Source of the DNA: Lutibacter sp.
Lineage (GTDB): Bacteria > Bacteroidota > Bacteroidia > Flavobacteriales > Flavobacteriaceae
Length of the DNA stretch: 64,000 nucleotides
Assembly (NCBI RefSeq): GCF_021647475.1
Contig: NZ_JAKIUR010000010.1
Span: 1 to 64,000 of the forward strand
Reading direction: 5' to 3'
Shown: positions 36,601 to 45,459 of the stretch, piece after piece
How positions within the stretch are numbered: the stretch's first letter is position 1
How the letters are laid out: every line of letters begins with the position of its first letter
Notes under the pieces: model-generated
Told to the model about the DNA's origin: nothing
Databases searched by the model: none
The model's input: the letters and a program-made list of their open reading frames with translations, nothing else
Program-made: the position numbers and the translations under genes

Positions 36601-37194
36601 ATGAAAAAAATAAATTTAAAATCCGTTTTTGCAATTGTTTTTGCAATAGGTATCTCAAGTTTAAACTATGCACAACAAAATCATGACCATAGTAAGATGA
36701 ATATGAAAACTGATAGTGGCAAAATGATGAAGATGAAGCATGATAAAAGCAGCATGAATATGATGCAACAAAAAGGTGCTGAAGCCCAATTTAACGATGC
36801 TAATTTAAATAAAGCATATATGCATTATATAATGATTAATACTGCATTGACAAAATTGAATACTCAAAAAGTAAAAATGATGTCAAAAATGTTAGTAAAC
36901 ATTTTAAATAATTATGGAAAAGCAACAAAATCTGTTGCTATAGCTAATAAGCTATCCGAAAGTACTGATTTAAAAGGACAACGTAAATTATTTGCAGAAT
37001 TAACCACTTCAATGGAGCCTCTTTTTAAAGATAACATTACAAAAGGAAAAGTTTACAAAAACTTTTGCCCAATGGCAAATGGAGCTGGAGCTTATTGGTT
37101 TTCAAATTCAAAAAACATTGTAAATCCTTATATGGGAACAAAAAGCTCAATGTCTAATTGTGGTAGTGTTAAAGAAACATTCAAGTCTATCTAA
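36601..37194 (+). CDS. DUF3347-domain exported protein, Met/His-rich N-terminus
   Basis: This 197-residue protein has a signal peptide (ends LNYAQQ) and a Met/His/Lys-rich stretch (HDHSKMNMKTDSGKMMKMKH) resembling copper-binding sequences. The DUF3347 domain (about residues 70-197) has FCPMANGAGAYW, NPYMG and a closing CG motif. Homologous to the C-terminus of CusB above and to the lipoprotein at 45460. Likely a periplasmic Cu/Ag carrier, by inference. Confidence 0.85.
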   Translation: MKKINLKSVFAIVFAIGISSLNYAQQNHDHSKMNMKTDSGKMMKMKHDKSSMNMMQQKGAEAQFNDANLNKAYMHYIMINTALTKLNTQKVKMMSKMLVNILNNYGKATKSVAIANKLSESTDLKGQRKLFAELTTSMEPLFKDNITKGKVYKNFCPMANGAGAYWFSNSKNIVNPYMGTKSSMSNCGSVKETFKSI

Positions 37195-37254
37195 AATATC
37201 TGGGTTGTTTTGGATTTGTAAATAATTCAAAATAACCCTTTAAAAAGTAAAATT

Positions 37255-37575
37255 ATGAAAGAAATTAAAGCATTTATACGTCCCGAAAGATTAAACGCAG
37301 TTGCTGAAAATCTCAAAAAAGAACAATACTGTTGTTTTACCGTTTTTCAAGGTGAAGGTGTTGGAGACTATACCGATCCTAAAACTGAATTTCCAAGTTT
37401 AGATTTTCCTTTTCTACATAATAAAGTTGTAAAAATGGAAATAGTATGTAATAAAGAAGATGTTGATAAAATTATAAACGTTATTAAAACACATGCCCGA
37501 ACAGGTTATAGAGGAGATGGATTAATATATGTTAGTAACGTAGAAAGTAGAATCAGAGTAAGAGATGGAAAATAA
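37255..37575 (+). CDS. P-II-like protein of the metal-efflux-associated type
   Basis: This 106-residue protein has a PII fold: KEIKAFIRPERLNAVAENL first strand/helix, a shortened T-loop region (GEGVGDYTDPKTEFP) lacking the uridylylated Tyr motif of GlnB, and THARTGYRGDGLIYV in place of the usual TGKIGDGKIFV nucleotide loop. Its position in an RND metal-pump operon matches the PII-NG group, known for association with such pumps. It probably senses nucleotides or metal and modulates the pump or its regulator, not nitrogen metabolism. Confidence 0.88.
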   Translation: MKEIKAFIRPERLNAVAENLKKEQYCCFTVFQGEGVGDYTDPKTEFPSLDFPFLHNKVVKMEIVCNKEDVDKIINVIKTHARTGYRGDGLIYVSNVESRIRVRDGK

Positions 37576-37590
37576 TTAAAACTTAAAACT

Positions 37591-38172
37591 TTGAAAACTT
37601 TAAATCTTATAGAATTACGTATTAAAGGTATGGTATGTGACCGTTGTATAAGTACTGTCAAAACCGAATTAGAAAATTTGGGAGCAACTGTTGTTGAATT
37701 AAAATTAGGAAAAGCAATTATTAAATATCCTAAACACAAAATTACGTTACAAAGTATTGAAAATACATTAATAAAACATAATTTTGAACTAATTGTTGAT
37801 GATGACACTAAAATTATTGAAGCTATAAAAGCTGTTTTAGTCGAAATTATTAGTAACCTTCCTATTGAAATGACAACTAATTTATCAGCTACTTTAGCTA
37901 ATAAATTACAAAAAGATTATACTTACTTAAGTAAATTATTTTCAAATACACTTGAAATTACCATTGAAAAATATTTTATTTTACTTAAAATTGAAAAAAC
38001 CAAAGAGTTAATACAAACTGGGCAATTAAATTTCACTCAAATATCATACGATTTAGGATACAGTAGTGTTAATTATTTATCCAATCAATTTAAACAAATA
38101 ACAGGCATGAGTATGAGTACCTACAAAAAGCTATCTAATTGGAATAGAAAGTCTTTAGATAAAATTTTATAG
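37591..38172 (+). CDS. HMA-AraC fusion transcription regulator (TTG start)
   Basis: This 193-residue protein has an N-terminal heavy-metal-associated fold (RIKGMVCDRCISTVKTEL) with a CxxC metal site (Cys16, Cys19) and a C-terminal AraC-type helix-turn-helix (about residues 85-190; QISYDLGYSSVNYLSNQFKQ). TTG at 37591 is the only plausible start: an in-frame stop lies 18 bp upstream and the next Met is inside the HMA motif. It follows the PII gene by 15 bp and is probably coupled. The design suggests direct metal sensing controlling the island. Confidence 0.85.
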   Translation: MKTLNLIELRIKGMVCDRCISTVKTELENLGATVVELKLGKAIIKYPKHKITLQSIENTLIKHNFELIVDDDTKIIEAIKAVLVEIISNLPIEMTTNLSATLANKLQKDYTYLSKLFSNTLEITIEKYFILLKIEKTKELIQTGQLNFTQISYDLGYSSVNYLSNQFKQITGMSMSTYKKLSNWNRKSLDKIL

Positions 38173-38263
38173 ATATCACCCATAATACTATATAAATAAA
38201 AAAAGGTTTAAAAGTACCTTTACTAAGTAATAAAAAATAATAATAATTTAAAACAAAATAATC

Positions 38264-38707
38264 ATGAAAAAAATAGCATTTATTTTAACAATTGTAGGAC
38301 TAATAAGTTTAAACGGAAATAGTCAAAATATGGATACTATGAAAAAAGCGGATATGCAACAACAAAGCATGTCTCAAACAATGAAAGAAAATCCAGGTAT
38401 GAAGGATAAAATGATGGGGGCAATGATGGAAAACGAAACAATGCGTAACAAAATGCATATGATGATGATGAAGGATAAAGGAATGATGAAAATGATGAAG
38501 AAAGGAGATGGTATGAAACATATGGGATCTAAAGAAGGAATGATGAAAATGATGAATGCTAATCCTGAAATGAAAACTAAAATGATGAAAATGATGATAA
38601 AAAACCCTGAAATGTTAGCAAAAATGAGTGCAATGATGAAGAATCCTGAAATGATGAAAAATATGAAAGAAAAGAAAATGGATCACAATATGAAACATAA
38701 ACATTAA
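38264..38707 (+). CDS. Extremely Met-rich exported protein (probable Cu/Ag binder)
   Basis: This 147-residue protein has a signal peptide (MKKIAFILTIVGLISLNGNS). The rest carries about 40 methionines (roughly 28% of the whole protein), mostly as MM, MMKMM and HMMMM clusters, with NPEM repeats (KNPEM, ANPEM, NPGM) and Lys/His. MxxM and MM clusters bind Cu(I) or Ag(I) in the periplasm. No domain is recognised. Low complexity could have arisen by slippage of ATGATGAA-type repeats, which are plain at DNA level. Confidence 0.75.
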   Translation: MKKIAFILTIVGLISLNGNSQNMDTMKKADMQQQSMSQTMKENPGMKDKMMGAMMENETMRNKMHMMMMKDKGMMKMMKKGDGMKHMGSKEGMMKMMNANPEMKTKMMKMMIKNPEMLAKMSAMMKNPEMMKNMKEKKMDHNMKHKH

Positions 38708-38725
38708 AACATTTTAAAGACCTGT

Positions 38726-38800
38726 TAAGAAAAGAGTGTATAACCTCATATTAAATAAATGGTTTTGAGTATTTCACTCTTTAAAAATACGCTCTTTTCT
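38726..38800 (+). repeat. 15-bp inverted repeat between the Met-rich and YHS-like genes
   Basis: AAGAAAAGAGTGTAT (38726-38740) pairs with ATACGCTCTTTTCTT (38786-38800) with one G-U, around a 45-nt loop. It might be a terminator or a leader structure for the next gene. Confidence 0.5.
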
Positions 38801-38831
38801 TTTGCAGGCACTAATTTATAAATTAATATTT

Positions 38832-39260
38832 ATGAAATTTAAAAAATATTTATTAGGAACAACTGTACTTATTTTAAGCATTATTTTAAGTAGTTGCACA
38901 ACCAATCAAACAAAAAAACAGAACAGCAATAAAGCAACAACTATTCAAAAAGAAAAAGCTATTACTGCTAACAAAAAAGGAGCAAAACTAAAATCTAGCG
39001 AAGTTTGTTATGTAAATAATGCATTTATGAGAACCGAACAAATTCCCGTTATAGTTGATGGAAAAACATATTATGGATGTTGTCAAGGTTGCGTATCAAA
39101 ACTTAAAAATAATTTAAATGGCGTTCGGTTTGGTGTAGATCCTCTAACAGGTGAAAAGGTTGATAAAGCTACCGCTTATATTGTTTTAAAACCAAATAGC
39201 AAAAGTGATGTTCTTTATTTTGCTTCAGAAAAAAATTATAATGAGTTTATAAAACTCTAA
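38832..39260 (+). CDS. Lipoprotein with YHS/TRASH-like metal site
   Basis: This is a 142-residue protein from the ATG at 38832, giving a lipobox (ILSSC, Cys22). The core has SSEVCYVNNAFM ... YYGCCQGCVSKLK, a Cys-x-x-Cys-rich YHS/TRASH-like zinc-finger fold used in copper or silver sensing and trafficking, followed by VDPLTGEKVDKATAY. It is anchored in the envelope, within the metal island. The earlier ATG at 38802 would bury the signal peptide. Confidence 0.72.
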   Translation: MKFKKYLLGTTVLILSIILSSCTTNQTKKQNSNKATTIQKEKAITANKKGAKLKSSEVCYVNNAFMRTEQIPVIVDGKTYYGCCQGCVSKLKNNLNGVRFGVDPLTGEKVDKATAYIVLKPNSKSDVLYFASEKNYNEFIKL

Positions 39261-39322
39261 AATATTGATTGTTGATTTTGATTTGAATTTTAATTTAGTG
39301 AAACTACCTAAAACATAACACA

Positions 39323-40654
39323 ATGAGAAATGATTGTACATCTAATGTTTGTGAAAACATAGAATGTTGCTCCTCAGAAACCATCTGTTTGCCAAAGACA
39401 GCACTAAAAAGGTTAGTGGTTATTGGAGGTGGTTTTGCTGGATTAGAATTAGTAAAAAAATTAAAAAATAAACACATACAAGTAGTTTTAATTGATAAAA
39501 ATAATTTCCATCAATTTCAACCGCTTTTATATCAAGTTGCAACAAGTGGATTAGAACCTGATAGCATTGCCTTTCCTTTAAGAAAACAAATAGCTGGTTA
39601 TAAAAACGTTAGCTTTAGACTTACTGAAGTATTACAAATTAAACCAGAAGAAAATACCATTTACACTAGCAAAGGATTAATTACCTACGATTATTTAGTA
39701 TTAGCAACGGGTACAGCTACTAATTTTTTTGGATTAAAATCTGTTCAAAAAAATAGTTTAGGACTAAAAGATATAAGAGATTCTTTGAATATACGCCACA
39801 TGATGTTGCAAAATCTAGAACAAGCTACCATAACCTGTGACGAGGTTGAAAAAGAAGCACTAACTAATTTTGTAATTGTTGGTGGTGGACCTGCCGGAAT
39901 TGAAATGGCTGGTGCATTGGCAGAGTTTTGTAAATATGTTATCCCAAAAGATTATCCAGAATTTTCAGTTTCAATAATGAAGATATATTTGATTGAAGCT
40001 TCTAATAAAATCTTGGGTGTTATGTCTAATAAAGCTTCCTCTCAATCATTAAAATATCTAAAAAAACTTGATGTAAATGTACTATTAAATGAAGCTGTTA
40101 TAGATTATGATGGAAATATCGTTAAAACTAAAAGTGGAAAAGAAATACATGCTAAAAACTTAATTTGGGCTGCTGGTGTAAAAGGACAATTCCCCGATGG
40201 AATTGACAAAAAAAATATTGTTAGAGGGAACCGACTAAAAGTAAATCAGAATTTAAAAATTGAAGGTTTTAATAATATTTATGCTATAGGTGACGTATCT
40301 GCAATGATAACAGATAAAACTCCTAAAGGTCATCCTCAAGTAGCACAACCAGCTATTCAACAAGGAAAATATTTAGCTGAAAATTTTCTTAAAATAATTA
40401 ATGAAAAACCCATAAAACCATTTAAATATATTGATAAAGGATCATTAGCAACTGTTGGTAAACGTAGAGCCGTTGCCGATTTAGGAAAATTAAAATTTAC
40501 AGGATACTTTGCGTGGTTATTATGGTCTTTTGTTCATTTAATGTCTATTAGTGGTTTTAAAAACAAACTATTGGTTGGGTTAAATTGGACAATAAGTTAT
40601 TTCTCATACGATAAAAGTAATCGCTTAATTATTAGAAAGTTTAAAAATAATTAA
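39323..40654 (+). CDS. Type II NADH dehydrogenase with Cys-rich N-terminal extension
   Basis: This 443-residue flavoprotein has two Rossmann GxGxxG motifs (VVIGGGFAGLELV near residue 32; FVIVGGGPAGIEMA near 189), NFHQFQPLLYQVATSGLEPD of NDH-2 proteins, and a C-terminal amphipathic/hydrophobic membrane-attachment segment (WLLWSFVHLMS). It oxidises NADH and reduces quinone. The first 22 residues hold five Cys (5, 10, 15, 16, 22), which ordinary NDH-2 lacks and which suggests metal binding; this and the location link it to the metal island. Confidence 0.9.
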   Translation: MRNDCTSNVCENIECCSSETICLPKTALKRLVVIGGGFAGLELVKKLKNKHIQVVLIDKNNFHQFQPLLYQVATSGLEPDSIAFPLRKQIAGYKNVSFRLTEVLQIKPEENTIYTSKGLITYDYLVLATGTATNFFGLKSVQKNSLGLKDIRDSLNIRHMMLQNLEQATITCDEVEKEALTNFVIVGGGPAGIEMAGALAEFCKYVIPKDYPEFSVSIMKIYLIEASNKILGVMSNKASSQSLKYLKKLDVNVLLNEAVIDYDGNIVKTKSGKEIHAKNLIWAAGVKGQFPDGIDKKNIVRGNRLKVNQNLKIEGFNNIYAIGDVSAMITDKTPKGHPQVAQPAIQQGKYLAENFLKIINEKPIKPFKYIDKGSLATVGKRRAVADLGKLKFTGYFAWLLWSFVHLMSISGFKNKLLVGLNWTISYFSYDKSNRLIIRKFKNN

Positions 40655-40727
40655 TTATCAGCATATTTTAATAATGCTAAATTATACTTTATACAATAAT
40701 TTAAATACTTACCTAAATTAAAAAAAA

Positions 40728-41015
40728 ATGGATAAAATTAATGTTAAAAAAATGGGAATAGCCTGTGGTTTAACAGGGGCACTTTTATATATTGGCTGTG
40801 CAATATTAATGTTTAGTCTAGGACAAAAAAATACTATATTAATTTTTAATAATTTTTTACATGGTTTAGATACAACTTCAATAATTAGAATGAATATACC
40901 TCTAATTAATTCCATTATAGGTCTTTTGCAAACGTTTATCCTTTTTTGGTTAATTGGTGTTAGTATTGCTACCTTTTACAATGCACTATCTGGTAAAAAA
41001 ACAGAAGAAAAATAA
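40728..41015 (+). CDS. DUF5676-family small membrane protein
   Basis: This 95-residue protein has two transmembrane helices (about 10-30 and 62-85) with the family-like FNNFLHGLDTTSIIRM segment between. DUF5676 proteins often travel with metal-transport genes but have no known activity. The next gene, 33 bp on, encodes another membrane protein. Confidence 0.75.
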   Translation: MDKINVKKMGIACGLTGALLYIGCAILMFSLGQKNTILIFNNFLHGLDTTSIIRMNIPLINSIIGLLQTFILFWLIGVSIATFYNALSGKKTEEK

Positions 41016-41048
41016 CCAAAAAATTTGTTGGTTTTATACTATTAAAAA

Positions 41049-41852
41049 ATGAAAACTGGTACCAGGGTATTAAGTAGATTAGCCGACAAAAGGGTTGTTA
41101 TATTACATACCATATTTGGTGCTTTAATTTTTTACCTGCTTTTTCATCCACTTACTATGATTGTATATTGGTATGAATTTAATAAAGAACCTCTTACTTT
41201 TTCCTCATTTTTAAATGTTTTAAGCCATAGAACAGAGCATTCTTTTTCCTACAAAATGCTTGAAATGTCATTTATTTTTTCAATAATGGGAGGCGTTACA
41301 GGTTTAATTTTCGGATTATATAAGCAAAATAGTAAAAAGCTAAACAAACACATTCAACTATTAAATAAAGATCTACTAAAATTGATTAACCAAGGTGAAA
41401 ACCAGTTTATTGAGTTAAAATCGTCTGTTAGATATGATTTTAGACAAAAAACAACTAATCTTGATTTAGAAGTAGTTATAGCTAAAACGCTAGCTGGTTT
41501 TATGAACGCAAAGGGTGGAAAATTAATTATTGGCGTAAATGACAATAAAGAAATACTTGGCTTAGAAAAAGATTTTAGGACTCTAAAACAACAAAATACG
41601 GATGGTTTTGAACAAAAAATTTATGAACTAATTTCAAAGTACATCGGTAAAGAATATTGTTTTTATTGTACTGTTTATTTTCACCAATTAGATAAAAAAA
41701 CAATTTGTGTGATAGCTATAGATGAAGTTGATGAACCCGTTTACTTAACAAAAGGTAAAGACACCATATTTTATATAAGAACCGGAAACTCAACTAAGCC
41801 TTTAACCATAAAAGAAGCTTTTCACTATATTAAAATGGAAAAGAAATCATAA
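41049..41852 (+). CDS. Membrane-anchored AlbA_2 (Schlafen-like) domain protein
   Basis: This 267-residue protein has two N-terminal membrane helices (about residues 15-40 and 72-95), a short coiled-coil-like linker, then an AlbA_2 domain (about 112-215): GENQFIELKSSVRYD ... VIAKTLAGFMNAKGGKLIIG ... ILGLEKDF, with the FIRTGNST-like end. AlbA_2 is usually soluble and found in transcription factors or Schlafen-type nucleic-acid proteins. Membrane tethering here is unusual. Function unknown; context is the metal island. Confidence 0.78.
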   Translation: MKTGTRVLSRLADKRVVILHTIFGALIFYLLFHPLTMIVYWYEFNKEPLTFSSFLNVLSHRTEHSFSYKMLEMSFIFSIMGGVTGLIFGLYKQNSKKLNKHIQLLNKDLLKLINQGENQFIELKSSVRYDFRQKTTNLDLEVVIAKTLAGFMNAKGGKLIIGVNDNKEILGLEKDFRTLKQQNTDGFEQKIYELISKYIGKEYCFYCTVYFHQLDKKTICVIAIDEVDEPVYLTKGKDTIFYIRTGNSTKPLTIKEAFHYIKMEKKS

Positions 41853-41881
41853 ATTTATAAAATTATTGAATTAACATACTT

Positions 41882-42568
41882 ATGAATTTAAAAAATAAAA
41901 TAATTGTTACTCTACTACTTTTTGTGCTGTTATTTCAATTTGAAACGTACTCACAAAGCCCTAAAGGAATGTTAATGTATCAAATAGAGAATAAACAATT
42001 TAAAAAAACAAATTTTGATAAAAATCATAAAATACTAGATTATCAATATATTAAAGTAGGAAACATCATTGAAAATAATAATGTATTCTCTTTAGAAATA
42101 AATATGAAAAAATTTGATAGCAAAGGAAAACTAAAAAAAGAAGAAACCTCTAAATATAGTTGTAACAGAAAAGAAGGAAGTATTTTTATGGGTATCATCC
42201 CTTTTCTAAACAAACCCTCTAAAAAAATTAATATTAATGTGTTGAGTAAAAAACCTCTATATCCTAATAATTTTCAAAAAATAAATTCTCTTGATGATTA
42301 TAAAATTACAGCCACTTATAAAACAGGTTTTTTAGGGGTTACCGCTATTACTAATATGGACTATAGAAATAGAACAATAAAAAAAACAAACAATAATACA
42401 TATACCATATCTGGTGAAATTAATATAAAAATAAACGTGGCTGGGGTTAATATTTCAAATATTAGCTATAAATCAGAAGAAATATTAAATACTTCAAAAG
42501 GTATTATATTTCAAAAATTTGTTGAAAATTCTGGCTCATATTTTACAATACAACTTATAAATGAGTAA
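41882..42568 (+). CDS. Exported protein of unknown function
   Basis: This 228-residue protein has a signal peptide (MNLKNKIIVTLLLFVLLFQF) and a beta-rich mature part resembling DUF3108/TapB-type periplasmic proteins: an opening PKGMLMYQIEN, repeated short strands and Lys-rich turns, then TYTISGEINIKINVAGVNIS. No Cys or His cluster is seen, so direct metal binding is unlikely. The gene lies between the AlbA_2 gene and copA. Confidence 0.5.
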   Translation: MNLKNKIIVTLLLFVLLFQFETYSQSPKGMLMYQIENKQFKKTNFDKNHKILDYQYIKVGNIIENNNVFSLEINMKKFDSKGKLKKEETSKYSCNRKEGSIFMGIIPFLNKPSKKININVLSKKPLYPNNFQKINSLDDYKITATYKTGFLGVTAITNMDYRNRTIKKTNNNTYTISGEINIKINVAGVNISNISYKSEEILNTSKGIIFQKFVENSGSYFTIQLINE

Positions 42569-42615
42569 TTATCAAAATATTATAATTAATTACCAATAAA
42601 CCATAACTTAATTAT

Positions 42616-42643
42616 ATAGGTATTTTATAAGTTTGATACCTAT
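42616..42643 (+). promoter_or_regulatory. Candidate metal-regulator operator before copA
   Basis: The inverted repeat ATAGGTAT (42616-42623) and ATACCTAT (42636-42643) has a 12-nt spacer. The right half, AGTTTGATACCTAT, closely matches AGTTATGATACCTAT before cusA. It ends 23 bp before the copA start codon. Confidence 0.5.
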
Positions 42644-42666
42644 TAAATGATTAAAAAATTCTTATT

Positions 42667-45423
42667 ATGAAACATACATACAAAATTACTGGAATGACTT
42701 GCGTAGGTTGCGAAACCGACGTTAAAAGTGCTTTAAGTAATTTAAAAGAAATCACCGCAGTACAAGTAAATTTAGATAAAGAAGAAGCTACAGTAGAAAT
42801 GACATCACATGTTTCTATTGAAAAACTTCAACAAACGCTATTATTGGCAGGTTTACATTACACCATTAAAGTCAAAGACTCTTCAGAAGATAAAAAAGAA
42901 AAAATTGAAGAAACTAATAAAGCCGTTTATGAATGCCCTATGCATTGTGAAGGCGATAAAACTTATGACGAACCAGGCGATTGCCCAGTTTGTGGTATGC
43001 ACTTAAAAGAACAAACTGTTGAATATATCTGCCCAATGCACTGCGAAGGAGATAAAACCTATGACAACCCAGGAACTTGCCCAAAATGCAAAATGAAATT
43101 AGTTGTTAAAAGTGCAAAAGATTCAGAAAATAAAGTAGCAAAACATAGCCATAATCATGAACACGCTCATAATCATGAGCATAATCATGCACACAAAGGA
43201 AAAGGCGTTTTTTATTGTTCTATGGGCTGCGAAGGCGATAAAACTTACGATGAACCAGGCAGTTGCCCAGTTTGTGGTATGGATTTAATTGAACAACCTA
43301 CACTTGCTACAGGAACTAAATTTACCTGCTCTATGCACCCGGAGATAATTAAAGATGCCCCCGGAGCTTGCCCAATTTGCGGTATGGATTTAATACCTAT
43401 GGAACCTGATGAAAGTGAAGAACAAAAAACATATAAGGATTTGGCTAAAAAAATGAAATTATCGACCATACTTTCTGTACCTGTTTTACTCATTTCTTTA
43501 GCAATGTATTTACCTAAAAACCCTTTATTATTAATTATGCCACAATATTATTGGGATTGGGTTCAATTTCTATTAACAATTCCTGTGGTATTTGTAACTT
43601 GTTGGGTGTTCTTTGAACGTGCTTGGAAATCAATTATTACTTGGAATTTAAATATGTTTACTCTTGTAGGAATTGGTACAGGAGCAGCTTTTTTATTCAG
43701 TATTGTTGGGCTGTTTTTTCCAGATGTTTTTCCACAAGAATTTAGAGGTAAATCTGGTGATGTAAGTTTATATTTTGAAGCAACCGCTGTTATTTTAACC
43801 TTAGTTTTGCTAGGTCAGTTGTTAGAAGCACGTGCCCATAGCCAAACAAGTGGAGCCATTAAAGAATTATTAAAATTAGCCCCTTCAGAAGCTACTTTGG
43901 TTATTGATGGAGAAGATAAAGTAGTTTCAATTCACGATATTAAAGCAGGTGATTTATTGCGTGTTAAACCAGGAGAAAAAATACCTGTTGATGGTGTTAT
44001 TGCAGAAGGTAAAAGTAGTATTGATGAATCTATGATTACAGGTGAACCTATTCCTGTTGATAAAACTGTAGATGATAAAGTGAGCTCAGGAACTATAAAT
44101 GGCACACAATCTTTTGTTATGAAGGCCGAACGTGTAGGTTCAGAAACACTATTAGCACAAATTATTCAAATGGTAAGCGATGCTAGTCGCTCAAGAGCTC
44201 CAATCCAAAAATTAGCCGATACTATTTCAAAATATTTTGTACCAATTGTAGTAGGTGTCTCAATAATTACCTTTATCGTTTGGGCAAATTTTGGACCAAA
44301 TCCAGCATTAGTTTATGCCTTTGTTAATGCAGTTGCAGTATTAATAATTGCTTGTCCTTGTGCTTTAGGTTTAGCAACACCAATGTCCGTAATGGTAGGT
44401 GTTGGTAAAGGAGCTCAAAGTGGTGTTCTTATTAAAAATGCAGAAGCTTTAGAAACCATGAATAAAGTAAATGTTTTAATTACAGATAAAACAGGAACCC
44501 TAACAGAAGGAAAACCTTCAGTTGAAAGTGTAGTTGCTTTAGAAGGTGATTCAAAAAAGTTATTACAACAAATTGCCTCTTTAAATCAGTATAGTGAACA
44601 TCCATTAGCACAAGCTATTGTAACTTATGCAAAACAAAATAAAACCAAACTCAGTAAAGCTGATGATTTTGAAGCTGTTGCAGGAATGGGAGTTGTAGGT
44701 ACTGTTGATAAAAATAAAGTAGCTTTAGGTAATAAAAAATTGATGTTACAAATAAAGGCTACTATCCCAAGTGAATTAGAAACCAAAATTATTGCTGAAC
44801 AAAAATTAGGTAAAACAGTATCATTTATTGCTGTAAATAAAAAAGCTGTAGGTTATGTTAGCATCTCCGATGCTATAAAACAAAGCAGTAAACAAGCAAT
44901 TAAGACCCTTATGGATAAAGGTGTTGAAGTAATTATGCTAACAGGCGATAATGAAAATACTGCAAAAGCCGTAGCTGATGAATTGCATTTAACTAATTTT
45001 AAAGCCGGTTGTTTACCTGAAGATAAATTAGAAGTTATTAAGCAATTACAAGCCGAAGGTAAAATAGTAGCCATGGCAGGTGATGGTATTAACGATGCAC
45101 CTGCACTTGCCCAATCAAACGTTGGCATTGCTATGGGTACTGGAACTGATGTAGCCATTGAAAGTTCAGAAATAACCTTAGTTAAAGGAGATTTACAGGG
45201 TATTGTAAAAGCTAAGAATCTAAGCCATGAGGTGATGAAAAATATAAAACAAAACCTATTCTTCTCATTTGCATATAATATTTTAGGTGTACCAATTGCT
45301 GCAGGAGTTTTATTCCCTGTGTTTGGAATTTTATTATCACCTATTATTGCTGCTTTAGCTATGAGCTTTAGTTCAGTATCAGTTATAACAAATTCGCTTA
45401 GACTAAGAAGTGTAAAAATTTAA
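42667..45423 (+). CDS. copA: Cu+-exporting P-type ATPase with four tandem metal-binding modules
   Basis: This 918-residue P1B-1 ATPase pumps Cu(I)/Ag(I) across the inner membrane. The N-terminal HMA domain has [10 protein letters not shown]. Four HMBD-type modules follow: [20 protein letters not shown] (about 88-115), [20 protein letters not shown] (about 120-147), a third (about 181-210) and [20 protein letters not shown] (about 219-244). A His-rich stretch ([18 protein letters not shown]) lies between the second and third. The ATPase core shows CPC in [11 protein letters not shown] near residue 562, DKTGT phosphorylation at about 606 and GDGINDAP near 805. The operon continues with DUF3347, haem-binding and PepSY genes. 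Confidence 0.96.
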   Translation: MKHTYKITGMTCVGCETDVKSALSNLKEITAVQVNLDKEEATVEMTSHVSIEKLQQTLLLAGLHYTIKVKDSSEDKKEKIEETNKAVYECPMHCEGDKTYDEPGDCPVCGMHLKEQTVEYICPMHCEGDKTYDNPGTCPKCKMKLVVKSAKDSENKVAKHSHNHEHAHNHEHNHAHKGKGVFYCSMGCEGDKTYDEPGSCPVCGMDLIEQPTLATGTKFTCSMHPEIIKDAPGACPICGMDLIPMEPDESEEQKTYKDLAKKMKLSTILSVPVLLISLAMYLPKNPLLLIMPQYYWDWVQFLLTIPVVFVTCWVFFERAWKSIITWNLNMFTLVGIGTGAAFLFSIVGLFFPDVFPQEFRGKSGDVSLYFEATAVILTLVLLGQLLEARAHSQTSGAIKELLKLAPSEATLVIDGEDKVVSIHDIKAGDLLRVKPGEKIPVDGVIAEGKSSIDESMITGEPIPVDKTVDDKVSSGTINGTQSFVMKAERVGSETLLAQIIQMVSDASRSRAPIQKLADTISKYFVPIVVGVSIITFIVWANFGPNPALVYAFVNAVAVLIIACPCALGLATPMSVMVGVGKGAQSGVLIKNAEALETMNKVNVLITDKTGTLTEGKPSVESVVALEGDSKKLLQQIASLNQYSEHPLAQAIVTYAKQNKTKLSKADDFEAVAGMGVVGTVDKNKVALGNKKLMLQIKATIPSELETKIIAEQKLGKTVSFIAVNKKAVGYVSISDAIKQSSKQAIKTLMDKGVEVIMLTGDNENTAKAVADELHLTNFKAGCLPEDKLEVIKQLQAEGKIVAMAGDGINDAPALAQSNVGIAMGTGTDVAIESSEITLVKGDLQGIVKAKNLSHEVMKNIKQNLFFSFAYNILGVPIAAGVLFPVFGILLSPIIAALAMSFSSVSVITNSLRLRSVKI

Positions 45424-45459
45424 ATAATCAAAAACAATAACTATTAAAAATCAAAACAA

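Noticed and set aside
37255..37575. GlnB/GlnK nitrogen regulator
   Set aside because: There is no uridylylation Tyr motif in the T-loop, no amtB or glnA neighbour, and the gene lies inside a metal-efflux cluster.
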